Source: AWTP1-9 sp035703165 (GTDB lineage: Bacteria > Bacteroidota > Bacteroidia > Chitinophagales > Chitinophagaceae). From it: a DNA stretch of 64,000 nt. This document shows, in pieces, positions 25,705 to 35,024 of the stretch. The DNA lies in NCBI GenBank assembly GCA_035703165.1, contig DASSYR010000031.1, positions 21,433 to 85,432 of the forward strand, in the 5' to 3' direction. The stretch's first letter is position 1. Each line of letters begins with the position of its first letter. Under the pieces are notes generated by a model that searched no databases, was not told where the DNA came from, and saw nothing but the letters and a program-made list of their open reading frames with translations. Made by a program: the position numbers and the translations under genes.

Positions 25705-26313
25705 TCAGCCCTTTCTTTTTATGGAACATCCGAATTGCGGATACGTGGTTGTAGTTACTGATTTACCTGACACCATTTCACTCATGGCTGTTTTTAAATA
25801 CTCAACATTTCCATTGTTAGGATCCCGGGGTTTATCATTAATAGCTCCATGATATACCAGTTTCCCATCTTTATTAAATAAGAAGCTTTCCGGCGTCATC
25901 GTTGCACCGAATGTATTTGCAATAGTTGAATTTTCATCCACAGTATAATACCATTTGTACTCCTGCGTTTGAGCATAAGCAACCATGTCGTTAAAAGAAT
26001 CATCATCGTCTCTTTTTGCTTCGTTGGAGTTAAGCAGTATTACGCCAATATTATTTTTCAAAGCAAATTCGCATACTTCCTTTGTTTTAGTTTGATGTTT
26101 TATTACGAAGGGGCAGGTATTACAGCTAAACATAACTAATAATCCGTTTGTCTTCATGGCATCTTTAAACGAAACTTCTTTACCGCTAATATCTTTCATT
26201 TTAGTATTGGCATGAGGCAGATTGCTTCCAATCGGCAATGGCTCGCCGACAGGTTTAAAAGAGAATAATCCCGTTATAATGATGACCACCATCCATAAAA
26301 AAAGCTTTTTCAT
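25705..26313 (-). CDS. Redoxin/thioredoxin-family secreted protein
   Basis: A 202-aa protein with an N-terminal signal or anchor (MKKLFLWMVVIIITGLFSF). The AhpC/TSA-Redoxin-like domain contains MFSCNTCPFVIKH, where the active site is C-N-T-C, and later the GATMTPESFLFNKDGKLVYHGAI strand with its cis-proline. This form is common in Bacteroidota as an uncharacterised peroxiredoxin-like protein. Convergent with the TlpA-like gene. Confidence 0.88.
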   Translation of the reverse strand: MKKLFLWMVVIIITGLFSFKPVGEPLPIGSNLPHANTKMKDISGKEVSFKDAMKTNGLLVMFSCNTCPFVIKHQTKTKEVCEFALKNNIGVILLNSNEAKRDDDDSFNDMVAYAQTQEYKWYYTVDENSTIANTFGATMTPESFLFNKDGKLVYHGAINDKPRDPNNGNVEYLKTAMSEMVSGKSVTTTTYPQFGCSIKRKG

Positions 26314-26344
26314 ATTATTATAGGTTTGTGTTCTTAAAAGTACA

Positions 26345-27316
26345 TTATCTTTTTAAAACAGGTTTGCCATCCGTGTCTGTTTTTTGCCTTTCGTCCGAAA
26401 TGGCTTTTAAGGATTTAATACTTACATTTAATTCAAATCCAATTAGTAAGGAAAGTGAGTTGATGAAAATTAAAATCATTAGCATGATTACTGTACCAAT
26501 AGAACCAAAGAGCGCATTAAATCGCCCAAAATTATTCACAAACAAGGAAAACCCTAAGGTGGCCGATATACTTAATGTTGTAGCAAGTAAGGAGCCGGGT
26601 GACACAAGTCGCCATTTTTTTTGTGTAGCAGGTGCATACTTATAAATAAAAGCAATAGAATAAAAGATCAGCCCAACTATAAATATCCAGCGAAAAAATT
26701 TAATAAAGGAAAGTAACCTCATATCCCTTATCCCAATCCATTTTAAAAAAGCTCCTTGCGAAATAAGTAAGATAAGACAACCAAGCACCAGTCCAAATAT
26801 CAATGATATAAGCTTTATAGCCATCCATCTTTGATGCAGGTTAGTCCTTTTTTCAAAACCGATATAATTTTTATTAAACGATCGCATTAATCCCATCATG
26901 GCATTGGATGCAAAGAATAAAGAAAGAATCAAACCAAACGATAATAAGCCAAAACGAGACTGATCTAAAAAACTGTCAATAAATTTTATGATATTTTGGT
27001 TATGTACTTTGGCTGGGATTACATCTAAAATAAGCGTGTGTAATTGCTCTTTTATAGTTTTTTTGTTAATAAACGGCAAGTGGGGGATAACAGTAAAGAG
27101 AAAAAGACAGGCAGGGGGTATGGCCATAATAAAATTGTAAGCAATAGCTGATGCTCTTTCATTCAGGCCAACCTGCCGAACTTGTCTGAAAAAAAATTTA
27201 ATTACATCAAATAAAGGGACACCTTCAAAACCAGGCAGGGATATTAATTTACTTTGCCTGATGATAAAACTGATTAACGGAAGTGTTACTATTATTCTTT
27301 CAATTTTCTTCATCAA
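26345..27316 (-). CDS. YihY/BrkB family membrane protein
   Basis: A 323-aa inner-membrane protein with about six transmembrane segments. The family signature is visible in ASAIAYNFIMAIPPACLFLFT (near residue 60) and GSIGTVIMLMILIFINSLSLLIGFELN near the C-terminus. Function in bacteria is uncertain; older RNase BN labels are not supported for this family. Its ATG overlaps the mltG stop by 4 nt (ATGA), so the two are translationally coupled and this is the last gene of the miaB-to-brkB run. Confidence 0.9.
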   Translation of the reverse strand: MMKKIERIIVTLPLISFIIRQSKLISLPGFEGVPLFDVIKFFFRQVRQVGLNERASAIAYNFIMAIPPACLFLFTVIPHLPFINKKTIKEQLHTLILDVIPAKVHNQNIIKFIDSFLDQSRFGLLSFGLILSLFFASNAMMGLMRSFNKNYIGFEKRTNLHQRWMAIKLISLIFGLVLGCLILLISQGAFLKWIGIRDMRLLSFIKFFRWIFIVGLIFYSIAFIYKYAPATQKKWRLVSPGSLLATTLSISATLGFSLFVNNFGRFNALFGSIGTVIMLMILIFINSLSLLIGFELNVSIKSLKAISDERQKTDTDGKPVLKR

Positions 27317-28329
27317 TGTATATTCAGCGAATCTAATTTCTTTTGGTATTCATTAGCAAGTTTTAGATGTTTTTTATAGGTGTCCGAAAAATCATGATAC
27401 CCGGGTCTGGTTGCACTGGCAACAAAATACAAATAATTAGTTTTTGCCGGTTGTAAACATGCCTCAATTGTTGTTATAGAAGGAGTACAAATTGGTCCCG
27501 GTGGCAATCCTTTATATTTATAAGTGTTATACGGCGAGTCAAAAGCAAGATGTTTTTCATACACTCGTTTTAAAGCAAAATTCCTTAGAGCAAACTTTAC
27601 CGTAGGGTCTGCAGCCAATTTCATTCCTTTTTTTATTCGGTTTAAATATACGCTGGCAATTAATGGTTTATCTTCTTCTTTAATAGTTTCTTCTTCAACG
27701 ATAGAAGCCAAAATATAAACCTGCGCCGGGTTTAATCCAATTACGGCTGCTTCGTTTTGCCTTTTGTCATTCCAAAATTTATTGTGCTCAGCAAACAAAC
27801 GTCGAAAGAGCTTAGGGAAATCAACGTTCCAGTTATAAATATACGTATTTGGTATAATGGCAGAAACAACCGTATTCGTATCAAGATTGAATTGTTTTAG
27901 TGAATCATTATTGTTGAAAAAATTGATAACGGAAGCTGAATCGCATTCAAAACGTTTGCCGATAAATGCGGCTATATCTTCCTTAGTCCTTATTTTATTA
28001 ATCACTAATCTTACCGGCAATTGCTTACCATTTTTCAATATTCTTATTAAATTAAAAATGCTTGTACCCTCTTTAATTTCGTATCGCCCCGGCTTAACTT
28101 GGTTAGTATAATTTGTCCATTTACTTAATATGTTAAAGATAAAATCGGAAGAGATGATTTTTTTTGTTAACAGCGATGTTTTTACTTGTTGATAGCTGCT
28201 ACCTGTTTTTATAAAAAAGTATTTTTCATCCGGAACAGATGTAGCGGGGCCAAAAATTTTGTAAGCTGCCAGGAAAATAGCAGATACCAGCAATACCAAA
28301 AAGAGGGCAAATTTTTTTTTGCTTTTCAT
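27313..28329 (-). CDS. mltG: Endolytic murein transglycosylase MltG (YceG-like)
   Basis: A 338-aa single-pass membrane enzyme from the ATG at 28329. The transmembrane anchor is at about 4-24, a LysM-like region follows, and the catalytic YceG domain contains ASIVEEETIKEEDKP (about 210), where the first Glu after V matches the catalytic glutamate, and YNTYKYKGLPPGPICTPS. MltG cuts nascent glycan strands and terminates their elongation. A terminator lies between it and secG, so it may be transcribed from read-through or its own promoter. Confidence 0.93.
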   Translation of the reverse strand: MKSKKKFALFLVLLVSAIFLAAYKIFGPATSVPDEKYFFIKTGSSYQQVKTSLLTKKIISSDFIFNILSKWTNYTNQVKPGRYEIKEGTSIFNLIRILKNGKQLPVRLVINKIRTKEDIAAFIGKRFECDSASVINFFNNNDSLKQFNLDTNTVVSAIIPNTYIYNWNVDFPKLFRRLFAEHNKFWNDKRQNEAAVIGLNPAQVYILASIVEEETIKEEDKPLIASVYLNRIKKGMKLAADPTVKFALRNFALKRVYEKHLAFDSPYNTYKYKGLPPGPICTPSITTIEACLQPAKTNYLYFVASATRPGYHDFSDTYKKHLKLANEYQKKLDSLNIH

Positions 28330-28361
28330 AAAGTTTGTAATCAACAATTAAATTATAATAA

Positions 28362-28390
28362 AAAACCCCGTCTTTAGCAGGCGGGGTATT
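28362..28390 (-). terminator. Terminator after secG
   Basis: CCCCG and CGGGG pair across an 11-nt loop, followed on the minus strand by TTTTTTATT, about 22 nt after the secG stop. A strong hairpin inside the gene run that may separate secG from mltG. Confidence 0.7.
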
Positions 28391-28409
28391 AAATTTTTAT
28401 AAAAATATC

Positions 28410-28730
28410 TTATTTATTCTGTACAGGTTGTTGGTTAGCAGGGGTAGAAACCGGTGCATTTTGTTGTGTTCTGCCCTTAATATTATCAGGTGTTATTGTA
28501 TTTTCTTTTGGAATGAAAAGCGTGGAAAACAAGCAAAGTATGCCAATTACCGTTGCAAAAATCCATGTACCTTTTTCCAGTACATCCGTAGTTTGTTTTA
28601 CGCCCATAAACTGGTTGCTGAATCCTGCTACATTTCCAGCCAGCCCGCCACCTTTAGGGTTTTGTATCAAAACTATAAAACCCAATACGATAGCAGCGAT
28701 AATAATCAGTATTACAAATAAAACTATCAT
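28410..28730 (-). CDS. secG: Preprotein translocase subunit SecG
   Basis: A 106-aa protein with two membrane segments (about 3-23 and 52-72). Between them is the SecG signature QNPKGGGLAGNVAGFSNQ and then MGVKQTTDVLEKGTW. The C-terminal tail is Gln/Pro-rich. It assists SecYE-mediated export. It starts 4 nt after the TPR gene stop and is part of the conserved Bacteroidota order with lptE and miaB. Confidence 0.95.
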   Translation of the reverse strand: MIVLFVILIIIAAIVLGFIVLIQNPKGGGLAGNVAGFSNQFMGVKQTTDVLEKGTWIFATVIGILCLFSTLFIPKENTITPDNIKGRTQQNAPVSTPANQQPVQNK

Positions 28731-28734
28731 ACCT

Positions 28735-29544
28735 CTAACCGTTTAATTGTTCAATTTTGGTCGCAAAGTAAGGGCTTTTTTCGGGATAGAGCAAACTTAA
28801 TTTATGGTAAATATTCTTTGCCTTTTCCATCTTCCCCTGTTTCACTAATACTTCTGCCATTGCCTCTGTTATAACATCTTTTACTTCGTTGGAATCCTCA
28901 GCAGACGTTTGTATTTTTTGTTCCTCTATTTCGCTTATAACAGTTGTTTCTTCTACCGGCAGGCGTTTCATCATTTTCAACCATTCCGTAAAGCTTTTTA
29001 ATTGTTTACTCAACTTATCGTTCGGAAGTTTTTCGGAAACTGTTTTTATTCCTTGCGAAGCAAAATAATCAACCGTATGTAAAGGCTCGTAGTTTAATTC
29101 ATTTTTTTCTTCCGCAATTTCTTTTTCGCGGTCAAGAATGCTGCTGACTAACGAACCATTAACGTCTTCATTTCTTTCATTTGCCAGATATAGTTCGTTT
29201 TCTGTTTCAATGACTTCTCCCATTTCATCAGGCTCTTCAAACACGGGGCTAGCATTGTTTACTCGTTCCTCAATTGTCTTTTCAAAAGTATTTGTATGAG
29301 TAGTTATTTCTGAGTTGTTGTATAAAATAAATTGTAACCAGGGGATATTATTTGTTAAAAGCGCAGCTTTGGGAACCTGTTTTCTATAAGCTGTTTCATC
29401 AATTTGACTTACTTTTTTCGCAAAAAGAAACTGGTGAAGGAATGAATAAGGATATTTTTTTGCCAATTCTTCTAAGTCCGAAGCAGCTAATTCTTCATAA
29501 CTTTTATTTCCCGCAATAGGTATATTTTTCCATTCACAATTCAT
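28735..29544 (-). CDS. Hypothetical protein with C-terminal TPR-like motif
   Basis: A 269-aa soluble acidic protein. The N-terminal 50 residues (YEELAASDLEELAKKYPYSFLHQFLFAKK) form a helical motif, the middle is rich in E and T and low-complexity, and the C-terminal VTEAMAEVLVKQGKMEKAKNIYHKLSLLYPEKS is a single TPR-like helix pair. Proteins of this kind occupy the same place between lptE and secG in many Bacteroidota, but their role is not known to me. It lies 20 nt after lptE. Confidence 0.78.
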   Translation of the reverse strand: MNCEWKNIPIAGNKSYEELAASDLEELAKKYPYSFLHQFLFAKKVSQIDETAYRKQVPKAALLTNNIPWLQFILYNNSEITTHTNTFEKTIEERVNNASPVFEEPDEMGEVIETENELYLANERNEDVNGSLVSSILDREKEIAEEKNELNYEPLHTVDYFASQGIKTVSEKLPNDKLSKQLKSFTEWLKMMKRLPVEETTVISEIEEQKIQTSAEDSNEVKDVITEAMAEVLVKQGKMEKAKNIYHKLSLLYPEKSPYFATKIEQLNG

Positions 29545-29564
29545 GTGGACAAGATAATTGAAAT

Positions 29565-30059
29565 TTACCAGTTAGAAAAAATACGGTTAAAAACCTCATC
29601 TACCAGGTTTTTTACAATATCATCGGTTATAGAGGCCTCTGCCTGCGACAAACTCTGAGTTGCAGGAAAATCAATATTTCGGCTTAAGTCAGCCTCAAAA
29701 TTTTTTGTTTCGTCCAGCCTGTTTTTAAAAATCAAGTGTACTGATACGTTTAAACGGTTGATAGTGGTTTGTTTTTCAGATATACCCGAAGTGCTCACGT
29801 TGTAATCAGATATAAAGCCGCTAATATCGTAATGAGCCTCCTCTGAATTAGTTTGTGATAGTCTTGTTTGGCCCACTACTTTTTGACGAAGCTTATCCGT
29901 AAATTTCTGGCTTAACTGTGGATTAACAATCCTGGCTTTATTTTCAAAATAATTAATTCTAACTGTTTTTACCTCTTTGGGAATGCTCACATCTTTAAAA
30001 GTATAGCAGCCCTGGGTAACAAAAACCAAGAGGATTATTAGAAAGATATTTTTTGTCAT
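29565..30059 (-). CDS. lptE: LPS-assembly lipoprotein LptE
   Basis: A 164-aa lipoprotein: signal MTKNIFLIILLVFVTQGCYTF with the lipidated cysteine at C18. The rest matches the Bacteroidota LptE type (VKTVRINYFENKARIVNPQLSQKFTDKL and later TDDIVKNLVDEVFNRIFSNW). LptE plugs the LptD barrel and is needed for LPS insertion in the outer membrane. Downstream of the sigma-54 activator by 27 nt in the same operon. Confidence 0.9.
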   Translation of the reverse strand: MTKNIFLIILLVFVTQGCYTFKDVSIPKEVKTVRINYFENKARIVNPQLSQKFTDKLRQKVVGQTRLSQTNSEEAHYDISGFISDYNVSTSGISEKQTTINRLNVSVHLIFKNRLDETKNFEADLSRNIDFPATQSLSQAEASITDDIVKNLVDEVFNRIFSNW

Positions 30060-30086
30060 TTTTTCCGGAATTTGGGTTCTCTTTTA

Positions 30087-31322
30087 TTACTCATCAATAT
30101 TATACTCTTTTAACTTTCTGTATAAGGTTCTTTCACTGATACCTAAATCAGCAGAAGCATCTTTACGTTTCCCTTTATGCTTCTTTAATGCTTTTATAAT
30201 AAGCTCTTTTTCCTTATCCATTATGTTTAACGATTCTTCTACATCCTCATGATGATGAATACCATCGTGAGGAAGAATTACAGGTTGAGACGGCGCCGTA
30301 ATAACCTGCTGATGATATTCTACCGGTTTTATTTCCGGCAACACAGGTTCATGCTGGTAAGATGGGAGATTGATATTTTGAATAGAAGGATTTTTTGCTA
30401 TCTCAAAAACTACTTTTTTTAACTCATTTACATCCTTTTTCAAATCAAAAAATAGTTTGTAAAGAATCTCTCTTTCATTCGCAAATTCGGCATGACTTAC
30501 TACACCGTTGCCCGATACAACCATAGGTAACCGGTTAAGATTGGCCTCCGGAATAAATTTTTTGAATTCCAAAACCGAAATGTCTTTGTTGGTAGAAAGA
30601 ACAGAAATCTGTTCTGCAATATTTTTTAATTCACGAACATTACCGGGCCAGCTATAGTTAATTAATAAATTTTTTGCTTCATCATCCAATTGCACCGGAG
30701 TAGTTTTATATTTTTCTGCAAAATCAACTGCAAATTTTCTAAAAAGCAAAGGGATGTCTTCTTTTCGGTCTCTTAAAGCAGGTACCCGTATCGGAACCGT
30801 ACTTAACCGGTAATATAAATCCTCCCGAAATTTTCGGGTTTGCGTGGACTCCAATAAATCTTTATTAGTAGCAGCAATAATCCGTACATCCGTTTTTTGC
30901 ACTTTGCTGGAACCTACCCGGATGTATTCACCACTTTCCAAAACCCTGAGTAGCCTTGCCTGTGTGCCTAATGGCAACTCACCAATTTCATCCAGAAAAA
31001 TTGTGCCGCCATTTACCGTTTCAAAATAGCCTTTTCGACTATCTACTGCACCGGTAAAAGAACCTTTTTCATGGCCAAATAATTCGGAATCAATGGTTCC
31101 TTCCGGTATAGCCCCACAGTTTACAGCAATAAACGGATTATGCTTTCTGGCGCTAAGTGAATGAATAATTTGTGAAAAAACTTCTTTACCAACACCGCTT
31201 TCACCTACAATTAAAACAGACAGATCGGTGTTAGCTACCTGCGCAGCTACATTTAAAGCATGGTTTAGTGCAGGAGAATTGCCAATAATTCCAAAACGAT
31301 TTTTAATATTTTGTAAATCCAT
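30087..31322 (-). CDS. Sigma-54-dependent Fis-family transcriptional activator
   Basis: A 411-aa enhancer-binding protein without an N-terminal receiver or PAS domain. The AAA+ core starts at about residue 15: Walker A GESGVGKE (40-47), the sigma-54-contact loop GSFTGA (87-92), Walker B VNGGTIFLDEIGELP, and VRIIAATNKDL. A middle His-rich linker leads to a Fis-type helix-turn-helix (KGKRKDASADLGISERTLYRKLKEYNIDE). In Bacteroidota a gene like this sits between miaB and lptE. What input it senses is not visible; with no sensor domain it may act constitutively or through a partner. Confidence 0.95.
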   Translation of the reverse strand: MDLQNIKNRFGIIGNSPALNHALNVAAQVANTDLSVLIVGESGVGKEVFSQIIHSLSARKHNPFIAVNCGAIPEGTIDSELFGHEKGSFTGAVDSRKGYFETVNGGTIFLDEIGELPLGTQARLLRVLESGEYIRVGSSKVQKTDVRIIAATNKDLLESTQTRKFREDLYYRLSTVPIRVPALRDRKEDIPLLFRKFAVDFAEKYKTTPVQLDDEAKNLLINYSWPGNVRELKNIAEQISVLSTNKDISVLEFKKFIPEANLNRLPMVVSGNGVVSHAEFANEREILYKLFFDLKKDVNELKKVVFEIAKNPSIQNINLPSYQHEPVLPEIKPVEYHQQVITAPSQPVILPHDGIHHHEDVEESLNIMDKEKELIIKALKKHKGKRKDASADLGISERTLYRKLKEYNIDE

Positions 31323-31370
31323 AATGATAACAGCTCTTTTAATACTTAATTAGCTGTTGGTTGTAGTTTG

Positions 31371-32792
31371 TTATTGCGCAATGGAACCCAACAATGTTGC
31401 CTGGGTACAATCATTTACCGTAACCATTACGTAATCACCTTTGTTTAACATATAATTTTCTTTGGGAAAAACGATTACTTTATTCTGGGTGTTTCTTCCC
31501 ATCCAGTCGTTATTACTTTTTTTGCTGTTACCCTCAATCAACACTTTAAACGTTTTGCCCAAGTCTTTTTCATTACTTTCTTTGCTTAGTTTGTTCTGTT
31601 TTTCCACAATTTCCTGTAACCTTTTTTTCTTTATCTCATCAGGAACATCATCTTTATACCGTCTTTCCGCCAGCGTACCCGGTCTTTCACTATAAAAAAA
31701 CATATAGCTCATATCATACCGGGAAAACTCCATTATACTAAGCGTATCTAGGTGGTCATCTTCTGTTTCAGTACAAAAGCCCGCAATGATGTCTGAAGAA
31801 ATACCACAATCCGGCATTATTTCCCGGATACGGTTGACCTTTGCCATATACCACTCCCTTGTATAGGTACGGTTCATCAATTGCAATATACGGGATGAGC
31901 CACTTTGTACCGGTAGATGGATATATTTACAAATGTTTTCATATTCAGCCATAGTATGCAGCACTTCATCGGTAATATCTTTAGGATGAGAAGTAGAAAA
32001 CCTTACCCTTAATGAAGGAGAAATAAGAGCAACTTTTTCCAATAGTTTGGCAAAAGTTACCACTTCATCCGTAGCCTCATCCACAAAATAGTAACTATCC
32101 ACATTCTGCCCTAAAAGCGTTACTTCCTTGTACCCGTTATTAAATAAATGCACACATTCGTTTACGATAGATGCTGCATTACGACTTCTTTCTCTGCCCC
32201 TGGTAAATGGCACCACACAAAAAGAGCACATATTATTGCAACCACGCATAATACTCACAAATGCGGTAACCCCGTTACTATCCAATCGAACAGGTGAAAT
32301 ATCTGCATAAGTTTCATCTCTGCTCAATAGAACATTTACCGCCTTTTGCCCTGTTTCAGCCTCTTCAATTAAGCCTGGTAAAGTACGGTAAGCATCAGGC
32401 CCCACCACTATGTCCACCAGTTTCTCTTCTTCCAGGAGTTTTGATTTTAGACGTTCGGCCATACAACCTAATACCCCGATAAGCAATCCCGGTTTATTCT
32501 TTTTTAATAGCTTAAAAGTTGTAAGACGGTTTCGTACCGTTTGTTCCGCTTTTTCGCGGATGGAACAGGTATTAAGCAAAACCAAATCAGCTTCCTCATA
32601 ATTACGGGTAGCGCCAAAACCATTTTCATTGAGAATAGAAGCCACAATTTCACTATCTGCAAAATTCATCTGGCAACCATAGCTTTCTATGTAGAATTTT
32701 TTGCTGTATTCCATAGGATTGAGCATAGCGGGAGCAAAAGCCTCACCTTGCCTTCCTTCATCGTGCATTTTACTTTTTACATAATCCAGCAT
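31371..32792 (-). CDS. miaB: tRNA-2-methylthio-N6-dimethylallyladenosine synthase MiaB
   Basis: A 473-aa radical-SAM methylthiotransferase. The N-terminal MTTase domain has YGCQMNFADSEIV and NTCSIREKAEQ cysteines, the radical SAM triad is CNNMCSFC (C-x3-C-x2-C, near 190), and a C-terminal TRAM-like region follows. It adds a methylthio group to i6A37 in tRNAs. It is the first gene of a long leftward run and has a perfect -7 box 24 nt upstream. Confidence 0.95.
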   Translation of the reverse strand: MLDYVKSKMHDEGRQGEAFAPAMLNPMEYSKKFYIESYGCQMNFADSEIVASILNENGFGATRNYEEADLVLLNTCSIREKAEQTVRNRLTTFKLLKKNKPGLLIGVLGCMAERLKSKLLEEEKLVDIVVGPDAYRTLPGLIEEAETGQKAVNVLLSRDETYADISPVRLDSNGVTAFVSIMRGCNNMCSFCVVPFTRGRERSRNAASIVNECVHLFNNGYKEVTLLGQNVDSYYFVDEATDEVVTFAKLLEKVALISPSLRVRFSTSHPKDITDEVLHTMAEYENICKYIHLPVQSGSSRILQLMNRTYTREWYMAKVNRIREIMPDCGISSDIIAGFCTETEDDHLDTLSIMEFSRYDMSYMFFYSERPGTLAERRYKDDVPDEIKKKRLQEIVEKQNKLSKESNEKDLGKTFKVLIEGNSKKSNNDWMGRNTQNKVIVFPKENYMLNKGDYVMVTVNDCTQATLLGSIAQ

Positions 32793-33148
32793 ATTTGCTT
32801 AAAAATTTTGGAAGGCAAAGATAGCAAAAACAAGATGAATAGTGACAGGATGACAGCATCTATCCTCCTTAAAAAAACCTTAATTAACTCAGAAACAAAG
32901 TTTTGGAGAGTTATTTGTCTTAATCTGTTATTTTTTCAAGAAATTGTTCTTATAAAATTCGTCCGTTTTATGGTTACATATTAGCAAAAAACACAATAGC
33001 ATAAATAATCAGGAATTTGTAGTCAGACCGGACAGAGCCGCTATTGAGGAGTAAAATTTAGCCCCTTCGTACCTTTTAGAGTAACAAATATTCAAATCTT
33101 CCTATATCAAAATACAATTCCGGAGAAAATGCGAGTAAGTAAGCCGGT
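32793..33148. other. 356-bp intergenic stretch
   Basis: Apart from the miaB promoter element at 32816, I see no gene, RNA or repeat here. Confidence 0.3.
32816..32823 (-). promoter_or_regulatory. Putative miaB -7 promoter element
   Basis: The minus strand reads TATCTTTG, a perfect TAnnTTTG, ending 24 nt before the ATG. No clear -33 box. Confidence 0.5.
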
Positions 33149-33667
33149 TCAGTACTTTACAATGTGCGAAGGCAGGCGATTTCTTAACCAACTGGTTTTA
33201 ACCGGAATGATCCAATTAGTTTCCAATTCTTTTTTAGTAAGAACAGTATTATTAAAATACAGGGTGTCTGCAGAAATGAAGTTATTCTCAATAGCATAAT
33301 TTATTTGCGATAGGGGAAGCAGTTGTATTTTATCGTTTAATATAAATGCCAAGGTCTGGCGGTCGAACAGGTTAACTTTAAATAAATTTTCTATTTCTTT
33401 AATAAGCCTTACCGAACTATCTGTGCTGCAGCCACTCACTCCGGTAGCTTCTTCATCAGCCATAAGTACGATAAACTGTCCGAAAAATAAGTAAGCTGCT
33501 CCTTTTACATCGTCTCCGTGACTTTTCCAGTTTTTTACAAAATTTTCCAATAATTCTTCTACTTGTAAAGCCTCGCTCATGGTAAATAAACGACTACATT
33601 GGTAAATCCAAACTCTTGAGTCAGCCGAAAAATCAAATGGTAATAAATGTTTGTAGAATAGATTCAT
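33149..33667 (-). CDS. Conserved Bacteroidota hypothetical protein, 172 aa
   Basis: From the ATG at 33667 (an upstream in-frame start adds 11 residues and would sit across a promoter-like box). The protein begins MNLFYKHLLPFDFSADSRVWIYQCSR, typical of a Bacteroidota-wide family sometimes mis-named as an ABC-transporter ATPase; it has no Walker motifs, only an ATGVSGCSTDSS Cys/Ser segment near residue 90. Function unknown. The protein is soluble and acidic. It follows the 149-aa membrane protein gene on the same strand. Confidence 0.82.
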   Translation of the reverse strand: MNLFYKHLLPFDFSADSRVWIYQCSRLFTMSEALQVEELLENFVKNWKSHGDDVKGAAYLFFGQFIVLMADEEATGVSGCSTDSSVRLIKEIENLFKVNLFDRQTLAFILNDKIQLLPLSQINYAIENNFISADTLYFNNTVLTKKELETNWIIPVKTSWLRNRLPSHIVKY

Positions 33668-33671
33668 GACG

Positions 33672-33679
33672 CAAAGGTA
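33672..33679 (-). promoter_or_regulatory. -7-like element very close to a start codon
   Basis: The minus strand reads TACCTTTG, a perfect TAnnTTTG, but only 5 nt before the ATG at 33667. If used, the transcript would start at or just after the start codon, so either the mRNA is leaderless or this is a chance match. Confidence 0.3.
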
Positions 33680-33709
33680 ATGAGCCTTTGGGTTTTTCAT
33701 AAAATCAGT

Positions 33710-34159
33710 TTAGCAAAACAGCTTTGTAAAATATTTATTTTCCATAAAAGAGTAAAATGAATAAAAAGCAGCCAGGCATAAGCAAAGAAAAAGAGCCTGA
33801 GGCCAAAAATTCACATTGTCCAAAACAATTACGCCTTGTAAACGACTGGAGTACCAAACTATAAAAATAGATAGCGCCAATAAAGCAATCAAGCCCAATG
33901 TGAGCAGAAAGGTGAGCACCGCGTAATCTTTAAAATGCGATTTTTTTTCAAACTTGTTAATAATATCATTGTCCCGAAGGCTCTTGAAGGCAAGGCTTAT
34001 CATAAAACCAAACAGCGCAGCATAAAAGATGGGATGAAAACCATCAAACAAAAAATGTTTTTTATTAAAAAGGGCTAAAGTAGTTCCACCAAAAAAGGCA
34101 AGTAAGGAATGTACATCGGCAGTAGTAACATGTGCTTTTAAGAATGCTCTGGCCTTCAT
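33710..34159 (-). CDS. Hypothetical integral membrane protein
   Basis: A 149-aa protein with four predicted membrane segments (about 17-33, 42-58, 80-104 and 115-135) and no named signature. It sits between the HdrB-like gene (38 nt upstream) and the 172-aa gene (42 nt downstream), all leftward, so the three may form one operon. Function not evident. Confidence 0.7.
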   Translation of the reverse strand: MKARAFLKAHVTTADVHSLLAFFGGTTLALFNKKHFLFDGFHPIFYAALFGFMISLAFKSLRDNDIINKFEKKSHFKDYAVLTFLLTLGLIALLALSIFIVWYSSRLQGVIVLDNVNFWPQALFLCLCLAAFYSFYSFMENKYFTKLFC

Positions 34160-34197
34160 AGGATGAATTTGGATTTACAAGATAGAAAATCTTTTAA

Positions 34198-34977
34198 TTA
34201 TTCCAAACCGGATGCAATTAATTCAGCCACATCCATCACCTTTATACTATCTTCTTTTTCCACCACTTTTGTCCCGTCCGTGATCATGGTATTGCAAAAA
34301 GGGCATGCAGAAGCAATAATATGGGCGCCGGTGGCAATAGCTTCATTGGTTCGCTCAACATTGACACGAATAGTGCCTTTTTCTTCCTCCTTAAACATTT
34401 GAGCACCCCCGGCACCGCAACAAAGACCATTGCTTTTGCAACGCTTCATCTCAACCAATTCAGCATCAAATATTTCCAACACTTTTCTTGGCGCCTCATA
34501 AATGTTATTAGCTCTGCCCAAATAACAACTGTCATGGTAGGTAATTCGTTTGCCTTTAAAGGATCCCCCCTCCTTTAATTTTATTTTTCCGTCATCAATC
34601 AATTGTTGAAGTAAAGTGGTGTGGTGAATTACCTCATAATGACCGCCCAACTCGGGATATTCATTTTTTAAAATATTAAAACAATGGGGACAGGTGGTAA
34701 CAATTTTTTTTATACCGTATCCATTTAATATTTGCATATTCTGGTACGCCATCATTTGAAACATAAATTCATTTCCTGCACGGCGCACGGGATCACCGGT
34801 ACACATTTCTTCTTTACCCAAAATAGCATATTTAATTCCTACTTTGTTAAGAATGGTAGCAAAAGCCCTGGTAATTTTTTGAGCTCTCTGATCAAAACTA
34901 CCCGCACAGCCAACCCAAAAAAGAATTTCGGGAGTTTCGCCAGATGCCGCCATCTCTGCCATAACTGGGATATTCAT
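34198..34977 (-). CDS. (Fe-S)-binding protein, heterodisulfide reductase subunit B-like
   Basis: A 259-aa protein from the ATG at 34977 with two cysteine-rich CCG-type domains: CPHCFNILKNEYP (first, about 120) and GLCCGAGGAQM (second, about 200), plus CTGDPVRR and SACPFC. Such domains bind iron-sulfur clusters and act in electron transfer to quinone or disulfide in HdrB, GlpC/LldE-type and succinate-oxidising complexes. The partner flavin subunit is not adjacent. Probably first in a leftward unit with two hypothetical genes. Confidence 0.88.
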   Translation of the reverse strand: MNIPVMAEMAASGETPEILFWVGCAGSFDQRAQKITRAFATILNKVGIKYAILGKEEMCTGDPVRRAGNEFMFQMMAYQNMQILNGYGIKKIVTTCPHCFNILKNEYPELGGHYEVIHHTTLLQQLIDDGKIKLKEGGSFKGKRITYHDSCYLGRANNIYEAPRKVLEIFDAELVEMKRCKSNGLCCGAGGAQMFKEEEKGTIRVNVERTNEAIATGAHIIASACPFCNTMITDGTKVVEKEDSIKVMDVAELIASGLE

Positions 34978-34995
34978 GCTTTTGATTTTAAAAGT

Positions 34996-35024
34996 CAAAT
35001 CTAAACGAAAAAACAAAAACCAAA
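34996..35024 (-). promoter_or_regulatory. Putative promoter of the HdrB-like gene
   Basis: The minus strand has TTTG (35021-35024) and TAGATTTG (34996-35003), spacing about 17 nt, slightly shorter than the usual 19-21. The -7 match is perfect and lies 19 nt before the ATG. Confidence 0.45.
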
